Below are positions 17,882 through 28,056 of a DNA stretch of 64,000 nt, in pieces. Position numbers and translations under genes: made by a program. The first letter of the stretch is position 1; each line of letters starts with the position of its first letter. Under the pieces are notes generated by a model, which saw only the letters and a list, made by a program, of their open reading frames with translations, ran no database searches and was not told the DNA's origin. The stretch is from Diaminobutyricimonas aerilata (GTDB lineage Bacteria; Actinomycetota; Actinomycetes; Actinomycetales; Microbacteriaceae): assembly GCF_002797715.1 (NCBI RefSeq), contig NZ_PGFF01000001.1, forward strand, positions 1,697,304-1,761,303, in the 5' to 3' direction.

Positions 17882-18622
17882 ATGGCGTTGAAAGCCAGCC
17901 CCGACGACCAGGCACTGCTGCTCGATCTGCAGCGCTTGGACAACCTCGTGCAGCAGCTCGACCACCGGGCGAAGAACCTGCCCGAGCACGTGCAGCTCAC
18001 CGCCCTCGCCCGCGAGGAGGAGCAGCTGCGTGTGCAGCTCGCCCAGCGCCTCGGCGCATGGGAGGACGCGAATGCCGAACTCAAGCGCACGGAGTCGGAT
18101 GTCGCGGTGGTCGAGGCCCGCATGACGCGGGACAACGCCCGGTTGCAGGCGACCTCGTCGGTGCGCGACGTGCAGGCGCTCGAGCAGGAGCTCGCCGCCC
18201 TCACGTCGCGGCTGAGCGACCTCGAGGACATCGAGCTCTCGGTCATGGAGCGCGTGGAGGCCGCCCAGGCCGAACTCGACGCCACCCGCGCCGCGATGAC
18301 GGAGATCGCGGCGAAGCGCGCGGAGCTCGAGCAGTCGCGCGACGCCGCGCTCGCCTCGATCGACGGCGACCGGCGGCACGCGCAGGCGAACCGCTCGACC
18401 GTCGCGGGACGGGTGCCGGCCGACCTGCTCGCGCTCTACGAGAAGCAGCGTGCCCGGTACGGCGTGGGCGCGTCGCTGCTGCGCGGAGGGATGTCGACCG
18501 CGTCCGGTGTCGCCCTCAACGCGTCCGACATGAACGCCGTGCGTGCCGCCGCCCCCGACGACGTGATCCTGTGCCCGGACTCCTCGGCGATCCTCATCCG
18601 CACCGCCGAGTCGGGGCTGTGA
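17882..18622 (+). CDS. Coiled-coil protein with degenerate C4 zinc ribbon (DUF164-like)
   Basis: 246 aa. Residues about 8-180 are a long antiparallel coiled coil (LLLDLQRLDNLVQQLDHRAKNLPEH; ELAALTSRLSDLEDIE). The C-terminus follows the C4-type zinc-ribbon fold but has lost three of four cysteines: GGMSTASGVAL and VILCPDSSAILIR, leaving one Cys. Relatives encoded after nif3 are common in actinobacteria and of unclear function. It starts 28 bp after the nif3 gene and its stop overlaps the RNase HI start as TGATG. Confidence 0.85.
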   Translation: MALKASPDDQALLLDLQRLDNLVQQLDHRAKNLPEHVQLTALAREEEQLRVQLAQRLGAWEDANAELKRTESDVAVVEARMTRDNARLQATSSVRDVQALEQELAALTSRLSDLEDIELSVMERVEAAQAELDATRAAMTEIAAKRAELEQSRDAALASIDGDRRHAQANRSTVAGRVPADLLALYEKQRARYGVGASLLRGGMSTASGVALNASDMNAVRAAAPDDVILCPDSSAILIRTAESGL

Positions 18623-19044
18623 TGGCGCGCGAACTCGTCGTCGAAGCCGACGGCGGATCCCGAGGCAACCCCGGACAGGCCGGCAGCGGCGCGATCGTCC
18701 TCGACCCGGCCACCGGGGAGGTGCTCGCGGAGATCGGCACGTACGTGGGGATCGCGACGAACAACGTCGCCGAGTACCGCGGACTCATCTCGGGTGTGAG
18801 CCGCGCGATCGAGCTCGACCCGCACGCCGTGCTCACGGTGCGGATGGACTCGAAGCTCGTGGTCGAGCAGATGAGCGGCCGCTGGAAGATCAAGCACCCC
18901 GACATGGCCGAGTTGGCCGCCGAGGCGCGCCGCGTGCTCACCGGAACGCCGGTGCGGTTCGAGTGGATCCCGCGCGAGAAGAACTCCCGTGCGGACAAGA
19001 TCGCCAACGAGGCGATGGACAAGAAGCTCTCCTTCGCGCGCTGA
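18622..19044 (+). CDS. RNase HI-family protein
   Basis: 140 aa, one RNase H fold that would cleave RNA in RNA-DNA hybrids with two metal ions. The acidic catalytic residues are present: Asp10 (VEADGGSRGNPG), Glu51 (NNVAEYRG), Asp76 (RMDSKLVVEQ) and Asp125 (NSRADKIANEA). In mycobacteria the equivalent domain is fused to a CobC-like phosphatase; here it is stand-alone. ATG 18622 overlaps the previous stop, so the gene is co-translated with the coiled-coil gene. Confidence 0.93.
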   Translation: MARELVVEADGGSRGNPGQAGSGAIVLDPATGEVLAEIGTYVGIATNNVAEYRGLISGVSRAIELDPHAVLTVRMDSKLVVEQMSGRWKIKHPDMAELAAEARRVLTGTPVRFEWIPREKNSRADKIANEAMDKKLSFAR

Positions 19045-19096
19045 TCGACGCGGGCGGTCGACGCCGCCACCGGGTTGCCCGGTACCCTGGACGAAG

Positions 19097-19463
19097 CAAA
19101 CGGGCCGGCAGACGGTCGCGTCGCCCGCTTCGGCGGGTGCCGAGGAACGTCCGGGCTCCACAGAGCAGGGCGGTGGGTAACACCCACCCGGAGTGATCCG
19201 CGAGAAAGTGCAACAGAGAGCAGACCGCCGCGCGCAAGCGCGGTAAGGGTGAAACGGTGGTGTAAGAGACCACCAGGCGCCCGAGTGATCGGGTGCGCTG
19301 GGTAAACCTCGCCCGGAGCAAGGTCAGACAGACGCCTATGAGGTTGCTCGCCTCGGCGTCGGGTGGACCGCTAGAGGGCTGCGGTGACGCAGTCCCGAGA
19401 GAGATGACCGTCGAAGGTGCCTCGTGCACTGGAACAGAACCCGGCGTATCGCCGGCCCGTTTG
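19097..19463 (+). ncRNA. rnpB: RNase P RNA (bacterial class A)
   Basis: The ends form a perfect 13-bp P1 helix (CAAACGGGCCGGC at 19097-19109 with its reverse complement at 19451-19463). Between them are the conserved class A blocks: GAGGAACGTCCGGGCTCC, AGAGCAGGG, AACACCCACC, GAAAGTGCAACAGAGAGCAGACC, AAGGGTGAAACGGTGGTGTAAGAGACCACCAG, GGGTAAACC and ACAGAACCC. About 367 nt. It is the catalytic subunit that matures tRNA 5' ends and fills the gap between RNase HI and the next gene. Confidence 0.96.
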
Positions 19464-19482
19464 CCTCTACTGGAATGGTGTG

Positions 19483-20313
19483 ATGGACCCGTTCCTCGCC
19501 ACGCCCGCCTCGGACGACGACCGCTGGCTCGCCGACCGCCTCGACTCGAACGACGCGATGCACTGCGTCGTTCCGCGAAGGTTCGAGGCGTACGCGCGGG
19601 TGTTCCCGCCCGTGCACCGCAGGCGGTTCGACCCGGACGGTTGGGCGATGATCGACGAGCAGCGGATGTCGTGGGCCCAGATCGCGGACGAGACGGGCAC
19701 GGTCGCGCATCCGCTCATGCAGTGGGACCGCATCGCGCCATCCTCCGAGGAACGCGATGGCGCGGGCCGCGTCACGTCCACGGCCGAACCGCAGCCCGGT
19801 TGGGCACCCGTGGAGCTCGTACAGCAGCTGGTGCGCCTTTTGCTGCCGCACACGTCGACACCGGATGCGGTGGTGGCCGGCATGTGGGAGGGCTACGGCG
19901 AGCTGCGCGAGGGCGGCAGCTGGCAGATCCTCCTCTGGGCCGGCGACGGACCCGCGCCGGAGCCGCCGCCCCGCACCTATCCCGAGCTCGCGTATCCGAC
20001 CCTCGCTCTGCCGCAGCGCTCCCACCACCTTTTCACCGCGGACGGCCGCGCTGTGGCCACCGGCGACCCGGCCGAGTGGTTCACCGGCATCGGGCGCGCA
20101 CCGAGCCTGGTGTGGCCGCACGACCGCTCGTGGACGATCGTGAGCGAGGTGGACTGGGACACCGTCGTCGTGGCGGGCTCGCGGGCCGCGATCGACGCCG
20201 TGCTCGCCGATGACACTCTCGAGACCGCCGAGATCCCGGCTGGAGCGGACCTCTCGAGCCTCGGCGATCGGATCAATCCGGCGAGAACCGATAACCCATC
20301 CCCGCCTCGGTGA
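19483..20313 (+). CDS. Conserved hypothetical protein
   Basis: 276 aa from ATG 19483; upstream in-frame starts lie inside rnpB and are rejected. No signal peptide or membrane segment. Phrases such as RFEAYARVFPPVHRRRFD, WEGYGEL, LFTADGRAVATGDPAEWFTG and WTIVSEVDWDTVVVAGSRAAIDAVLAD suggest a soluble alpha/beta protein; I know similar unannotated proteins in Microbacteriaceae but no function. Its last 41 bp overlap the convergent kdpE end. Confidence 0.7.
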   Translation: MDPFLATPASDDDRWLADRLDSNDAMHCVVPRRFEAYARVFPPVHRRRFDPDGWAMIDEQRMSWAQIADETGTVAHPLMQWDRIAPSSEERDGAGRVTSTAEPQPGWAPVELVQQLVRLLLPHTSTPDAVVAGMWEGYGELREGGSWQILLWAGDGPAPEPPPRTYPELAYPTLALPQRSHHLFTADGRAVATGDPAEWFTGIGRAPSLVWPHDRSWTIVSEVDWDTVVVAGSRAAIDAVLADDTLETAEIPAGADLSSLGDRINPARTDNPSPPR

Positions 20314-20947
20314 GCAGGTAGCGCGGAGTCGACGGATCCGGCTCGAGCTTCTTACGCAGCTGCGAGAGGTAGAGGCGCAGGTATCCGGTGTCGCTCGTGT
20401 ACTGCGGACCCCACACCTCGGTCAGGAGCGTCTCGCGCGTGACGAGCCGGCCCGGGTTGCGCAGCAGCACCTCGAGCAGGCGCCACTCGGTCGGTGTGAG
20501 CCGCACGCCCGCGCCGTCCCGCGTCACGACCCGCGCGGCGAGGTCGACGGTCACGCCGCCGAAGGTGACGGCCGCCGCATCCTGCTCGCCGGGCACCCGG
20601 CGGGCGAGCGCGCGGAGGCGCGCGAGCAGCTCGTCCGCGGCGAACGGCTTCGTGACGTAGTCGTCGGCACCGGCGTCGAGCGCATCGACCTTGTCCGCCG
20701 AGTCGCTGCGCCCGCTCACGACGAGGATCGGCACGCGGCTCCACCCACGCACCGCCTCGATGACCTCGATCCCCGTCAACCCGGGCATGCCGAGGTCGAG
20801 CACGATGAGATCCGGATGCTGGTGGATCGCGGCATCGAGCGCGGCGCCGCCGTCCGTGGCGGTGACGACCTCGTAGCCGCGTGCCGAGAGCGTGATGCGC
20901 AGGGCGCGGAGGATCTGTGGGTCGTCGTCGGCGATGAGCACCTTCAC
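20273..20947 (-). CDS. kdpE: KdpE response regulator
   Basis: 224 aa, OmpR/PhoB type. The receiver domain has the acidic pocket DDD at 7-9, phospho-acceptor Asp51 (VLDLGMPG) and Lys in TKPF. The C-terminal winged helix has LTPTEWRLLEVLLRNPGRLVTRETLLTEVWG and the KdpE-like end YLRLYLSQLRKKLE...GYRF. It activates the kdp operon under K+ limitation when phosphorylated by KdpD. GTG 20947 overlaps the kdpD stop as GTGA. Confidence 0.95.
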   Translation of the reverse strand: MKVLIADDDPQILRALRITLSARGYEVVTATDGGAALDAAIHQHPDLIVLDLGMPGLTGIEVIEAVRGWSRVPILVVSGRSDSADKVDALDAGADDYVTKPFAADELLARLRALARRVPGEQDAAAVTFGGVTVDLAARVVTRDGAGVRLTPTEWRLLEVLLRNPGRLVTRETLLTEVWGPQYTSDTGYLRLYLSQLRKKLEPDPSTPRYLLTEAGMGYRFSPD

Positions 20948-23424
20948 GCGTGAGCCTCCAGCTCAATCACCATGGTCAGCCCTCCACCGGGAGTGTCCTC
21001 GACGCCGAGTGTCCCACCCATCGCCTCGACGAAGCCCTTCGACAGCGCGAGACCGAGCCCGACGCCGGTCGTGTTGTCCGTGTCACCGAGTCGCTGGAAG
21101 GGGAGGAACACCTCTTCCCTGCGCTCCTCCGGGATGCCCGGCCCGGTGTCGACGACCCGCAGTTGAACGTGGGCGCCGAACGCGCTCGTCGTGACCCGCG
21201 GCCGTGCGCCTTCCGGCGAGTAGCGGAGCGCGTTCGCGAGCAGGTTGACGAGCGCACGCTGCAGCAGCACGGGGTCGGCGTGGGCGGGGCGGATGTCGGA
21301 GTCGAGCTGCACGACGACGTCGCCCGGGCCCAGTTCGAGCTCATCGAGCGCGCTCGCCACCACGCCGTCCAGGGCGACCGGCTCGATGCGCACGCCGAGT
21401 GCGCCCGCCTGCAGCCGGCTCGCGTCGAGCAGGTCCGTCACGAGAGCGGAGAGGGCTGCGAGGCTCTCCTCCGCCGTCGCCAGCAGGTCGCGCCGGTCGT
21501 CGTCGGAGAGCGCGAGGTCGGTCGACCGGACCGAGCTGACGGATGCCGTGGCGGCGGCGAGGGGGCGTCGCAGGTCGTGCCCGACGGAGGCGAGCAGGGC
21601 ACTCCGCAGCCGGTCGGCCTCGGCGAGCGGTCGCATCTCGGCGGCCTCCGCGGCGAGGCGCCGCTGCAGGATGGCCGACTCGAGGTGGGTGACGAATGCC
21701 CCGAGCACCTTGCGGTCGGTCGGGTCGAGCGAGTGACCACGCAGATAGAGGGTCGCCCGGTCGCCGAGCGGGAAGGTCGACTCCTCGTCGTCGTCGGCCA
21801 CGAGCGACGGCTCCACGGCTGCGGCGCGCGTCTCGCCGTCTTCGCGCAGCACGACGCTCGCCAGTCCGAACGCCTCCCTCAAGCGGTCGACGAGCGCCAC
21901 CACCGCGTCGCCCCCGCGCAGCACGCTGCCCGCGAGGGTCACGAGCATCTCCGCTTCGGCGGAGGCCCGTGCCGCGATGCGCGCACGTCGCGCGGCCTGA
22001 TCGACGACGAGGCTCACGAGCGCGGCGACGAGCAGGAAGATCGCGAGGGCCACGAGGTGCAGAGGGTCGGCGATGGTGACGGTGTACAACGGCTGCAAGA
22101 AGAAGTAGTCGAGCAGCAACCCGGCGCCGACGGCGGCGAGCAACGCCGGCCACAGTCCGCCGACGAGGGCGACGACGACCACGAGCAGCTGGTAGACGAG
22201 CACATCGCTCGTGAGCGAGTCCTCGCTGCGGACCGCGACGAGCAGCGCCGTGACGAGGGGCAGCGCGAGCGCGGCGACCCCGAATCCGAGCAGGCGCCGC
22301 TTGACCGACAGCGCGCCCACGGTCGCGGGCAGGCGCCGTCGACCGGCGAGGCCGTGATTCACGATATGCACGTCGATGTCGCCGGCACGTCGCACCACCC
22401 CGGCACCGTTGCCTGATCCGGTCAGGAGCGATTCGAGCCGGCCGCGTCGGCTGACGCCGATCACGAGCTGGGTGGCGCCCACGCTCCGGGCGAACTCGAC
22501 GAGCGCGGCGGGCACGTTCTCGCCGACCACCTGGTGGTAGCCGCCGCCGAGGGTCTCGACGAGGGCACGCTGGGCCGCGAGCGTACCGGCATCGTCGCCG
22601 GCGAGACCGTCCGGACGTGTCACGTGCACGGCGTAGAGCTGGCCGCCGCCCGATCGTGCGGCGATCCGTGCGCCGCGGCGCAGCAGCGTCTCGCCCTCGG
22701 GGCCGCCGGTGAGGGCGACGACGATCCGCTCGCGCGCCTCCCACGGCTGGTCGATGCCCTGCTCCGTGCGATAGCGCTGCAGCGCGGAGTCGACCTCGTC
22801 GGCGAGCCAGAGCAGCGCGAGCTCGCGCAGGGCGGTCAGGTTGCCGAGGCGGAAGTAGTTCGAGAGGGCGGCGTCGATGCGCTCGGCGGGGTAGACGTCG
22901 CCGTCGGCGAGGCGGTCCCGCAGAGCCTGCGGCGCGAGGTCGACGACCTCCACCTGATCCGCCTGCCGCAGCACCGCATCCGGGATGGTCTCCCTCTGCG
23001 GAACTCCGGTGATGCGCTCGACGACGTCGTTGAGGGACTCGATGTGCTGGATGTTGACGGTCGAGATGACGTCGATGCCGGCATCCAGCAGCTCCTGCAC
23101 GTCCTGCCACCGCTTGGCGTGCCGGGATCCGGGGGCGTTCGTGTGGGCGAGCTCGTCGACGAGCGCGATGCGCGGGGCCCGCGCCAGCACCGCGTCGACG
23201 TCCATCTCGTCGAGGCGCACCCCGCGGTGCTCGACGACTCGGCGGGCCACGAGTTCCGCCCCCGCGAGCACGGCCGTCGTGCCGGCGCGGCCGTGCGTCT
23301 CCACCACCGCGACGACCACGTCCTTGCCGGCGTGCCGCAGGCGGCCACCCTCCTCGAGCATCGCGTAGGTCTTGCCGACACCCGGCGCTGCACCGAGCAG
23401 CACCCGCAGGCGTCCCCTAGCCAT
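20944..23424 (-). CDS. kdpD: KdpD sensor histidine kinase
   Basis: 826 aa in the inner membrane. N-terminal KdpD domain with Walker A GAAPGVGKT (11-19), then a universal-stress-protein-like domain, four membrane segments (DUF4118) around 385-490, a GAF-like linker, HisKA with His616 in VGHDLRRPL, and HATPase boxes N (LVNLLANALRYSPEG) and G (DTGPGIPEE, GVGLGLALSKGFVEAMGG). Senses low K+ or turgor and controls KdpE. Start TGATG-overlaps kdpC's stop. Confidence 0.96.
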   Translation of the reverse strand: MARGRLRVLLGAAPGVGKTYAMLEEGGRLRHAGKDVVVAVVETHGRAGTTAVLAGAELVARRVVEHRGVRLDEMDVDAVLARAPRIALVDELAHTNAPGSRHAKRWQDVQELLDAGIDVISTVNIQHIESLNDVVERITGVPQRETIPDAVLRQADQVEVVDLAPQALRDRLADGDVYPAERIDAALSNYFRLGNLTALRELALLWLADEVDSALQRYRTEQGIDQPWEARERIVVALTGGPEGETLLRRGARIAARSGGGQLYAVHVTRPDGLAGDDAGTLAAQRALVETLGGGYHQVVGENVPAALVEFARSVGATQLVIGVSRRGRLESLLTGSGNGAGVVRRAGDIDVHIVNHGLAGRRRLPATVGALSVKRRLLGFGVAALALPLVTALLVAVRSEDSLTSDVLVYQLLVVVVALVGGLWPALLAAVGAGLLLDYFFLQPLYTVTIADPLHLVALAIFLLVAALVSLVVDQAARRARIAARASAEAEMLVTLAGSVLRGGDAVVALVDRLREAFGLASVVLREDGETRAAAVEPSLVADDDEESTFPLGDRATLYLRGHSLDPTDRKVLGAFVTHLESAILQRRLAAEAAEMRPLAEADRLRSALLASVGHDLRRPLAAATASVSSVRSTDLALSDDDRRDLLATAEESLAALSALVTDLLDASRLQAGALGVRIEPVALDGVVASALDELELGPGDVVVQLDSDIRPAHADPVLLQRALVNLLANALRYSPEGARPRVTTSAFGAHVQLRVVDTGPGIPEERREEVFLPFQRLGDTDNTTGVGLGLALSKGFVEAMGGTLGVEDTPGGGLTMVIELEAHA

Positions 23425-24035
23425 CAGCGCCCATCCGGGTCCATCCCTTCGAGCGCGAGGTTGAGTTCGAGCACGTTCACGGTCGGCTCCCCGAGGTACC
23501 CGAGGTCGCGCCCTGCGATCCTAGACTCCACGAGCCGCCGCACGTCGGACTCGTCGAGACGGCGGGCGTCGGCCACCCGCGGCACCTGCAGGAGCGCGTA
23601 CTCGGGGGAGATGTGGGGGTCCAGGCCGCTGCCGGATGCGGTGAGCGCGTCCGGGGGCACGGCCGCTCCGTCGAGTTCGCGAGCGGTGGCGCGTCGCTGT
23701 TCGATCGCATCACCCAGGTCGTCGTTGTTCGGGCCGAGGTTGCTGCCGCTCGAGGCGCCGCCGTCCCAGCCGTCGCCGGCCGCCGACGGGCGGGACTGAA
23801 ACCACTGCGGCAACGGCTCGCCCTCGGCGTCGAGGAAACCCTGTCCGATCAGGGTCGATCCGACCACGTCGCCGTCATGGCGTACGAGCGATCCGTCGGC
23901 GCGCGAGGGGAAGGCCGTCTGGGCGATGCCCGTCACCACGAGCGGGTAGAGGGCTCCGAGCAGCACGGTGGCGACGATCATGCTGCGTAGCGCGACCCCG
24001 GTCTGGCCGAGGGTGCGTCTGCGAGAGGTGGTCAC
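23424..24035 (-). CDS. kdpC: K+-transporting ATPase subunit C
   Basis: 203 aa. One N-terminal membrane helix (SMIVATVLLGALYPLVVTGIAQ) and a periplasmic domain ending ARRLDESDVRRLVESRIAGRDLGYLGEPTVNVLELNLAL, the classic KdpC C-terminus. DPHISPEYALLQVPRVA is also diagnostic. It stabilises the KdpFABC complex. GTG 24035 has GAGGAG upstream and lies 10 bp after the kdpB stop. Confidence 0.95.
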   Translation of the reverse strand: MTTSRRRTLGQTGVALRSMIVATVLLGALYPLVVTGIAQTAFPSRADGSLVRHDGDVVGSTLIGQGFLDAEGEPLPQWFQSRPSAAGDGWDGGASSGSNLGPNNDDLGDAIEQRRATARELDGAAVPPDALTASGSGLDPHISPEYALLQVPRVADARRLDESDVRRLVESRIAGRDLGYLGEPTVNVLELNLALEGMDPDGR

Positions 24036-24045
24036 GGGGGTCTCC

Positions 24046-26193
24046 TCAGAATCCGGGGATGAGGCTCACGACGAGGTCGATGAGCTTGATGCCGACGAAC
24101 GGGGCGATGAGCCCGCCGAGTCCGTACACGAGCAGATTGCGGCCGAGGATGCTCGAGGCATCCGCCGCTCGATATCGCACGCCGCGCAGGGCGAGCGGGA
24201 TGAGGGCGATGATCACGAGCGCGTTGAACACGATCGCCGACAGGATGGCCGACGCCGGGGAGCTCAACCGCATGAGATCGAGCGCCTCGAGACCCGGGAA
24301 GACGCCCGCGAACATGGCCGGGATGATCGCGAAGTACTTCGCGACGTCGTTCGCGATCGAGAACGTCGTGAGCGAGCCGCGGGTGATGAGCAGTTGCTTG
24401 CCGATGCGCACGATGTCGATGAGCTTCGTGGGGTCGGAGTCGAGGTCGACCATGTTGCCGGCCTCTTTCGCGGCCGAGGTGCCCGTGTTCATCGCGACGC
24501 CGACATCCGCTTGCGCGAGGGCGGGCGCGTCGTTGGTGCCGTCGCCGGTCATCGCGACGAGGTGTCCGCCCTCCTGCTCCCGCCGAATGAGCGCGAGCTT
24601 CTGCTCCGGCGTCGCCTCGGCGAGGAAGTCGTCCACTCCGGCCTCGCGGGCGATCGCCGCGGCGGTGAGCGGGTTGTCGCCGGTGACCATGACCGTGCGG
24701 ATGCCCATCGCCCGGAGCTCCGAGAAGCGCTCCGACAGGCCCTCCTTCACGACGTCCTTGAGGTGGATGACGCCGAGCACGCGGGAACGACCGCCGACCC
24801 GCTCGGCCACGACGAGGGGAGTACCGCCGGCGCGGGAGATCCGCGCGACGGCATCGTCGATCTCGGCGCGCCCTACCGTGTCGAGCGCATCGGTCTCGGT
24901 GACCCACCCGAGCACGGCGGATCCGGCGCCCTTGCGTACCTGCCGCCCGTCGGGGAGGTCGAGTCCGCTCATCCGCGTCTGCGCCGTGAACGGCACGACG
25001 ACCGCGGCGGACGGCGCCGGCGGAACGGTGTGCCCCAGTGCGGCGGCGAGCTCGACGACCGAGGTGCCCTCGGGGGTCGGGTCGCTCGAGGACGCGACGC
25101 CCGCCGCGACCGCGAGTTCCGCCGCGTCGGTGCCGCCCACGGGCACGAACTCCGCGGCACGGCGGTTGCCGTACGTGATGGTGCCGGTCTTGTCGAGCAG
25201 CAGCGTCGTGACGTCGCCCGCCGCCTCGACGGCACGACCCGACATGGCGAGCACATTGTGCTGCACGAGCCGGTCCATGCCCGCGATGCCGATCGCCGAG
25301 AGCAGCGCGCCGATCGTGGTCGGGATGAGGCACACGAGCAGCGCGACCAGCACCGGCACGCTCACCGGCGCGCCCGCGTACGACGCCATCGGGTTCAGCG
25401 CGAGCACGACGACCACGAAGACGATCGACAGGGTGGCGAGCAGGATGTCGAGTGCGGTCTCGTTCGGGGTCTTCTGACGCGACGCGCCCTCGACGAGGGC
25501 GATCATGCGGTCGACGAAGGTCTGCCCGGGCGTGCTCGTGATGCGCACCACGATCCGGTCGGAGAGCACGCGCGTGCCGCCGGTGACCGCGCTGCGATCG
25601 CCTCCGGACTCGCGGATGACGGGGGCCGACTCGCCGGTGATGGCCGACTCGTCGACGGAGGCGATGCCCCACACGATGTCGCCGTCTCCGGGGATGAGCT
25701 CACCGGCCGTGACGACGACGGTGTCGCCGAGCTGCAGCTCCGCGGACGCCACCGCTCGTGTCGTGACGCGGGTCGCAGCGGCGTCGAGCGCCGCGTCGTA
25801 GTCGACGACGACCGTGGCGGTCGTGCTCGAGCGGGTCGCGCGCAGCGATTCCGCTTGCGCCTTGCCGCGGCCCTCCGCCACGGACTCGGCGAGCGTGGCG
25901 AAGAGCACGGTCGCCCAAAGCCATGCCGTGATCCCGGCGGTGAACGAGACCGGCATCGGCGAACCGCCCGAGGGCTGCGGGCCTGACACGAGCTGGACGA
26001 TCGCGATGAGCGTCGTGAGCGCCGCTCCGACCTCCACGACGAACATGACGGGAGTGCGCCACATGCGGCGCGGATCGAGCTTGCGCACCGCACCCGGCAG
26101 TGCGTCGACGACCTGACGAGCGCTCCAGCGTCGTGGACCCCGGGGTGCCATGGGCGCGACGGCCGGCGCGGGGCGTTCGGTGAGGGTCGACAT
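24046..26193 (-). CDS. kdpB: K+-transporting P-type ATPase subunit B
   Basis: 715 aa. Phosphorylation site Asp334 in [10 protein letters not shown], actuator TGES at 186-189 (this Ser is the inhibitory phosphorylation site in E. coli KdpB), the [15 protein letters not shown] membrane motif, and the hinge [24 protein letters not shown]. It energises K+ uptake through KdpA. ATG 26193 sits two bases after the kdpA stop; the far longer open frame upstream is an antisense-frame artefact across kdpA. Confidence 0.97.
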   Translation of the reverse strand: MSTLTERPAPAVAPMAPRGPRRWSARQVVDALPGAVRKLDPRRMWRTPVMFVVEVGAALTTLIAIVQLVSGPQPSGGSPMPVSFTAGITAWLWATVLFATLAESVAEGRGKAQAESLRATRSSTTATVVVDYDAALDAAATRVTTRAVASAELQLGDTVVVTAGELIPGDGDIVWGIASVDESAITGESAPVIRESGGDRSAVTGGTRVLSDRIVVRITSTPGQTFVDRMIALVEGASRQKTPNETALDILLATLSIVFVVVVLALNPMASYAGAPVSVPVLVALLVCLIPTTIGALLSAIGIAGMDRLVQHNVLAMSGRAVEAAGDVTTLLLDKTGTITYGNRRAAEFVPVGGTDAAELAVAAGVASSSDPTPEGTSVVELAAALGHTVPPAPSAAVVVPFTAQTRMSGLDLPDGRQVRKGAGSAVLGWVTETDALDTVGRAEIDDAVARISRAGGTPLVVAERVGGRSRVLGVIHLKDVVKEGLSERFSELRAMGIRTVMVTGDNPLTAAAIAREAGVDDFLAEATPEQKLALIRREQEGGHLVAMTGDGTNDAPALAQADVGVAMNTGTSAAKEAGNMVDLDSDPTKLIDIVRIGKQLLITRGSLTTFSIANDVAKYFAIIPAMFAGVFPGLEALDLMRLSSPASAILSAIVFNALVIIALIPLALRGVRYRAADASSILGRNLLVYGLGGLIAPFVGIKLIDLVVSLIPGF

Positions 26194-26195
26194 GA

Positions 26196-27887
26196 TCAGG
26201 AGAGTCCTTCCGCCAGGGGCCCGAGCGCGAGCGCCGGGAAGTAGGTGAGTGCCGAGACGATGACGACGGTGCCGAGATGCAGCCCAGCGAACTGCGGGCG
26301 ATGGGTCGGCAGAGTGCCGGGGCTGACCGGCACCTTCTGCTGCGCCGCGAACGACCCGGCGAGGGCGAGCACGAAGACGATGGGCAGCAGCCGTCCGAGG
26401 AGCATCGCGGCTCCGAGGGCGGCGTTGAGCCACGGCGTGTTGGCGGTGAGACCGGCGAACGCGGAACCGTTGTTGTTGGCCGCCGAGGTGAACGCGTAGA
26501 GCACCTCGCTGAAGCCGTGCAGTCCGGGGTTCCAGATCGAGGTCGCCTCGATGTCCCCCCGCACCGCCGGGATGGCGAAGCTCAGCGCGGTGCCGAGCAG
26601 CACGAGGGTCGGAGTCACGAGCAGGTACAGGCTCGCGAGCTTGATCTCCCGCGGACCGATCTTCTTGCCGAGGTATTCGGGCGTCCGTCCGACCATCAGT
26701 CCCGCGACGAACACGGCGAGGATCGCGACGACCAGGATGCCGTACAACCCCGACCCGACGCCCCCGGGCGCCACCTCGCCGAGCATCATGTTGACCATCG
26801 CCATCGCGCCGCCGAGCGGCGTGAAGCTGTCGTGCATCGCGTCGACGGCTCCCGTCGACGTGATCGTGCTCGTCGTGCCGAACAGCGTGGAGGCGCCGAT
26901 GCCGAACCGCACCTCCTTGCCCTCCATCGCGCCTCCGGCCGCCTGGGTCGCCGAGCCGCCGGCGGCGAGCTCGAAGGCGGTCATGGCGGCGAGGGACGCG
27001 GTGAAGAGCGCGGCCATGACCCCGAGTACCGCGTAGCCCTGGCGGCGGTCGCCGACCATCGCCCCGAACGTGCGTGTGAGGGCGACCGGGATGAGCAGCA
27101 TGAGCACGACCTGAAGCAGGTTGGTCCACGCCGTCGGGTTCTCGAAGGGATGCGCCGAGTTCGCGTTGAAGAACCCGCCGCCGTTCGTACCGAGGAGCTT
27201 GATGGCCTCCTGCGAGGCGACCGGACCGCCCGGGATCGTCTGGGTGCCGCCGGCGAGCGTCTCCACCTCCCGGAATCCCACGACGTTCTGGATGACGCCG
27301 CCCGCCGCGAGGAGTACCGCGGCCACGAGCGCGAGGGGCAGCAGGATGCGGCCGGTGCCGCGCACGAGGTCCACCCAGAAGTTCCCGATCGTCTCCGACC
27401 CGCGACGGGCGAGGCCACGCACGAGCGCGATCGCGACGGCCATGCCCACGGCCGCGGAGACGAAGTTCTGCACGGCCAGACCGGCGGCCTGAACGGTGTA
27501 GCCGACGGTGAGCTCGGGGGCGTACGACTGCCAGTTCGTGTTCGTCACGAACGAGACGGCGGTGTTGAACGAGAGCGCCTCCGACGGCGCCTCCAGTCCG
27601 AGCGCCCACGGCAGCACGGTCTGCGTCCGCTGCAGCGCGTAGACGAGCAGGATCCCGACGAGCGAGAAGGCGAGCACGCCGCGCAGGTAGGCGCCCCAGC
27701 TCTGCTCACGCGAGCCGTCGACGCCGATGAGGCGGTACAGCCCCTTCTCGACACGGAGGTGACGCTCACCCGTGTACACGCGCGCCATGTATTCGCCCAG
27801 CGGGCGATAGGCCAGCGCCAGGATGAGCACGACCGTGGCGAACTGCGCGGCGGCGAGCACCCACGCCGGCGCGTTTCCCCCGCCCAT
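26196..27887 (-). CDS. kdpA: K+-transporting ATPase subunit A (channel-like)
   Basis: 563 aa, about ten membrane segments, built from four K+-channel-like repeats. The selectivity-filter loops are recognisable: [50 protein letters not shown] and [12 protein letters not shown]. It binds and conducts K+ while KdpB hydrolyses ATP. Its ATG overlaps the kdpF stop as TGATG. Confidence 0.97.
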   Translation of the reverse strand: MGGGNAPAWVLAAAQFATVVLILALAYRPLGEYMARVYTGERHLRVEKGLYRLIGVDGSREQSWGAYLRGVLAFSLVGILLVYALQRTQTVLPWALGLEAPSEALSFNTAVSFVTNTNWQSYAPELTVGYTVQAAGLAVQNFVSAAVGMAVAIALVRGLARRGSETIGNFWVDLVRGTGRILLPLALVAAVLLAAGGVIQNVVGFREVETLAGGTQTIPGGPVASQEAIKLLGTNGGGFFNANSAHPFENPTAWTNLLQVVLMLLIPVALTRTFGAMVGDRRQGYAVLGVMAALFTASLAAMTAFELAAGGSATQAAGGAMEGKEVRFGIGASTLFGTTSTITSTGAVDAMHDSFTPLGGAMAMVNMMLGEVAPGGVGSGLYGILVVAILAVFVAGLMVGRTPEYLGKKIGPREIKLASLYLLVTPTLVLLGTALSFAIPAVRGDIEATSIWNPGLHGFSEVLYAFTSAANNNGSAFAGLTANTPWLNAALGAAMLLGRLLPIVFVLALAGSFAAQQKVPVSPGTLPTHRPQFAGLHLGTVVIVSALTYFPALALGPLAEGLS

Positions 27888-27976
27888 CAGAATCGCTCCG
27901 GGAGCAGCAGGGCGACAACCAGGTAGGCGAGGGTCGCGACGGCGAGCACGGCGGCGGCGATCGTCACGACGATCAC
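27887..27976 (-). CDS. kdpF: KdpF small membrane subunit
   Basis: 29 aa from GTG 27976, a single membrane helix ending in the KdpF signature LLLPERF (compare ALLRPERF). It stabilises the Kdp complex. The stop overlaps the kdpA start (TGATG) and the start overlaps the stop of the preceding tiny ORF (GTGA), so the whole kdp set is tightly coupled. Confidence 0.88.
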   Translation of the reverse strand: MIVVTIAAAVLAVATLAYLVVALLLPERF

Positions 27977-28056
27977 AGCCGGGTCACCCCCCGCGCGACC
28001 AGCGAGACGAGACCGAGCAGGAGCAGGATCGCGAGCACGTAGACGACGTCAAGCAC
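27973..28056 (-). CDS. 27-aa single-helix membrane peptide preceding kdpF
   Basis: GTG 28056 to TGA 27973, reading [27 protein letters not shown]: a hydrophobic helix with an acidic residue before and arginines after it. GTGA overlap with kdpF argues that it is translated. I recall similar short ORFs (ending VARGVERL or alike) at this position in other actinobacterial kdp operons, but know no function; it may be a second KdpF-like accessory subunit. A TTG eight codons upstream is an alternative start; no strong ribosome site is visible. Confidence 0.6.
   Translation of the reverse strand: MLDVVYVLAILLLLGLVSLVARGVTRL

Noticed and set aside
19417-19482. Upstream start for the 276-aa hypothetical protein
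   Set aside because: Those codons lie inside RNase P RNA.
20273-20313. Frameshift at the overlap of the hypothetical gene and kdpE
   Set aside because: Both proteins are full length; a 41-bp convergent overlap is sufficient explanation.
24046-27609. Single 1187-codon frame covering kdpB and most of kdpA
   Set aside because: Only the kdpB part reads as protein; upstream of 26193 it is an out-of-frame reading of kdpA, not a fusion.
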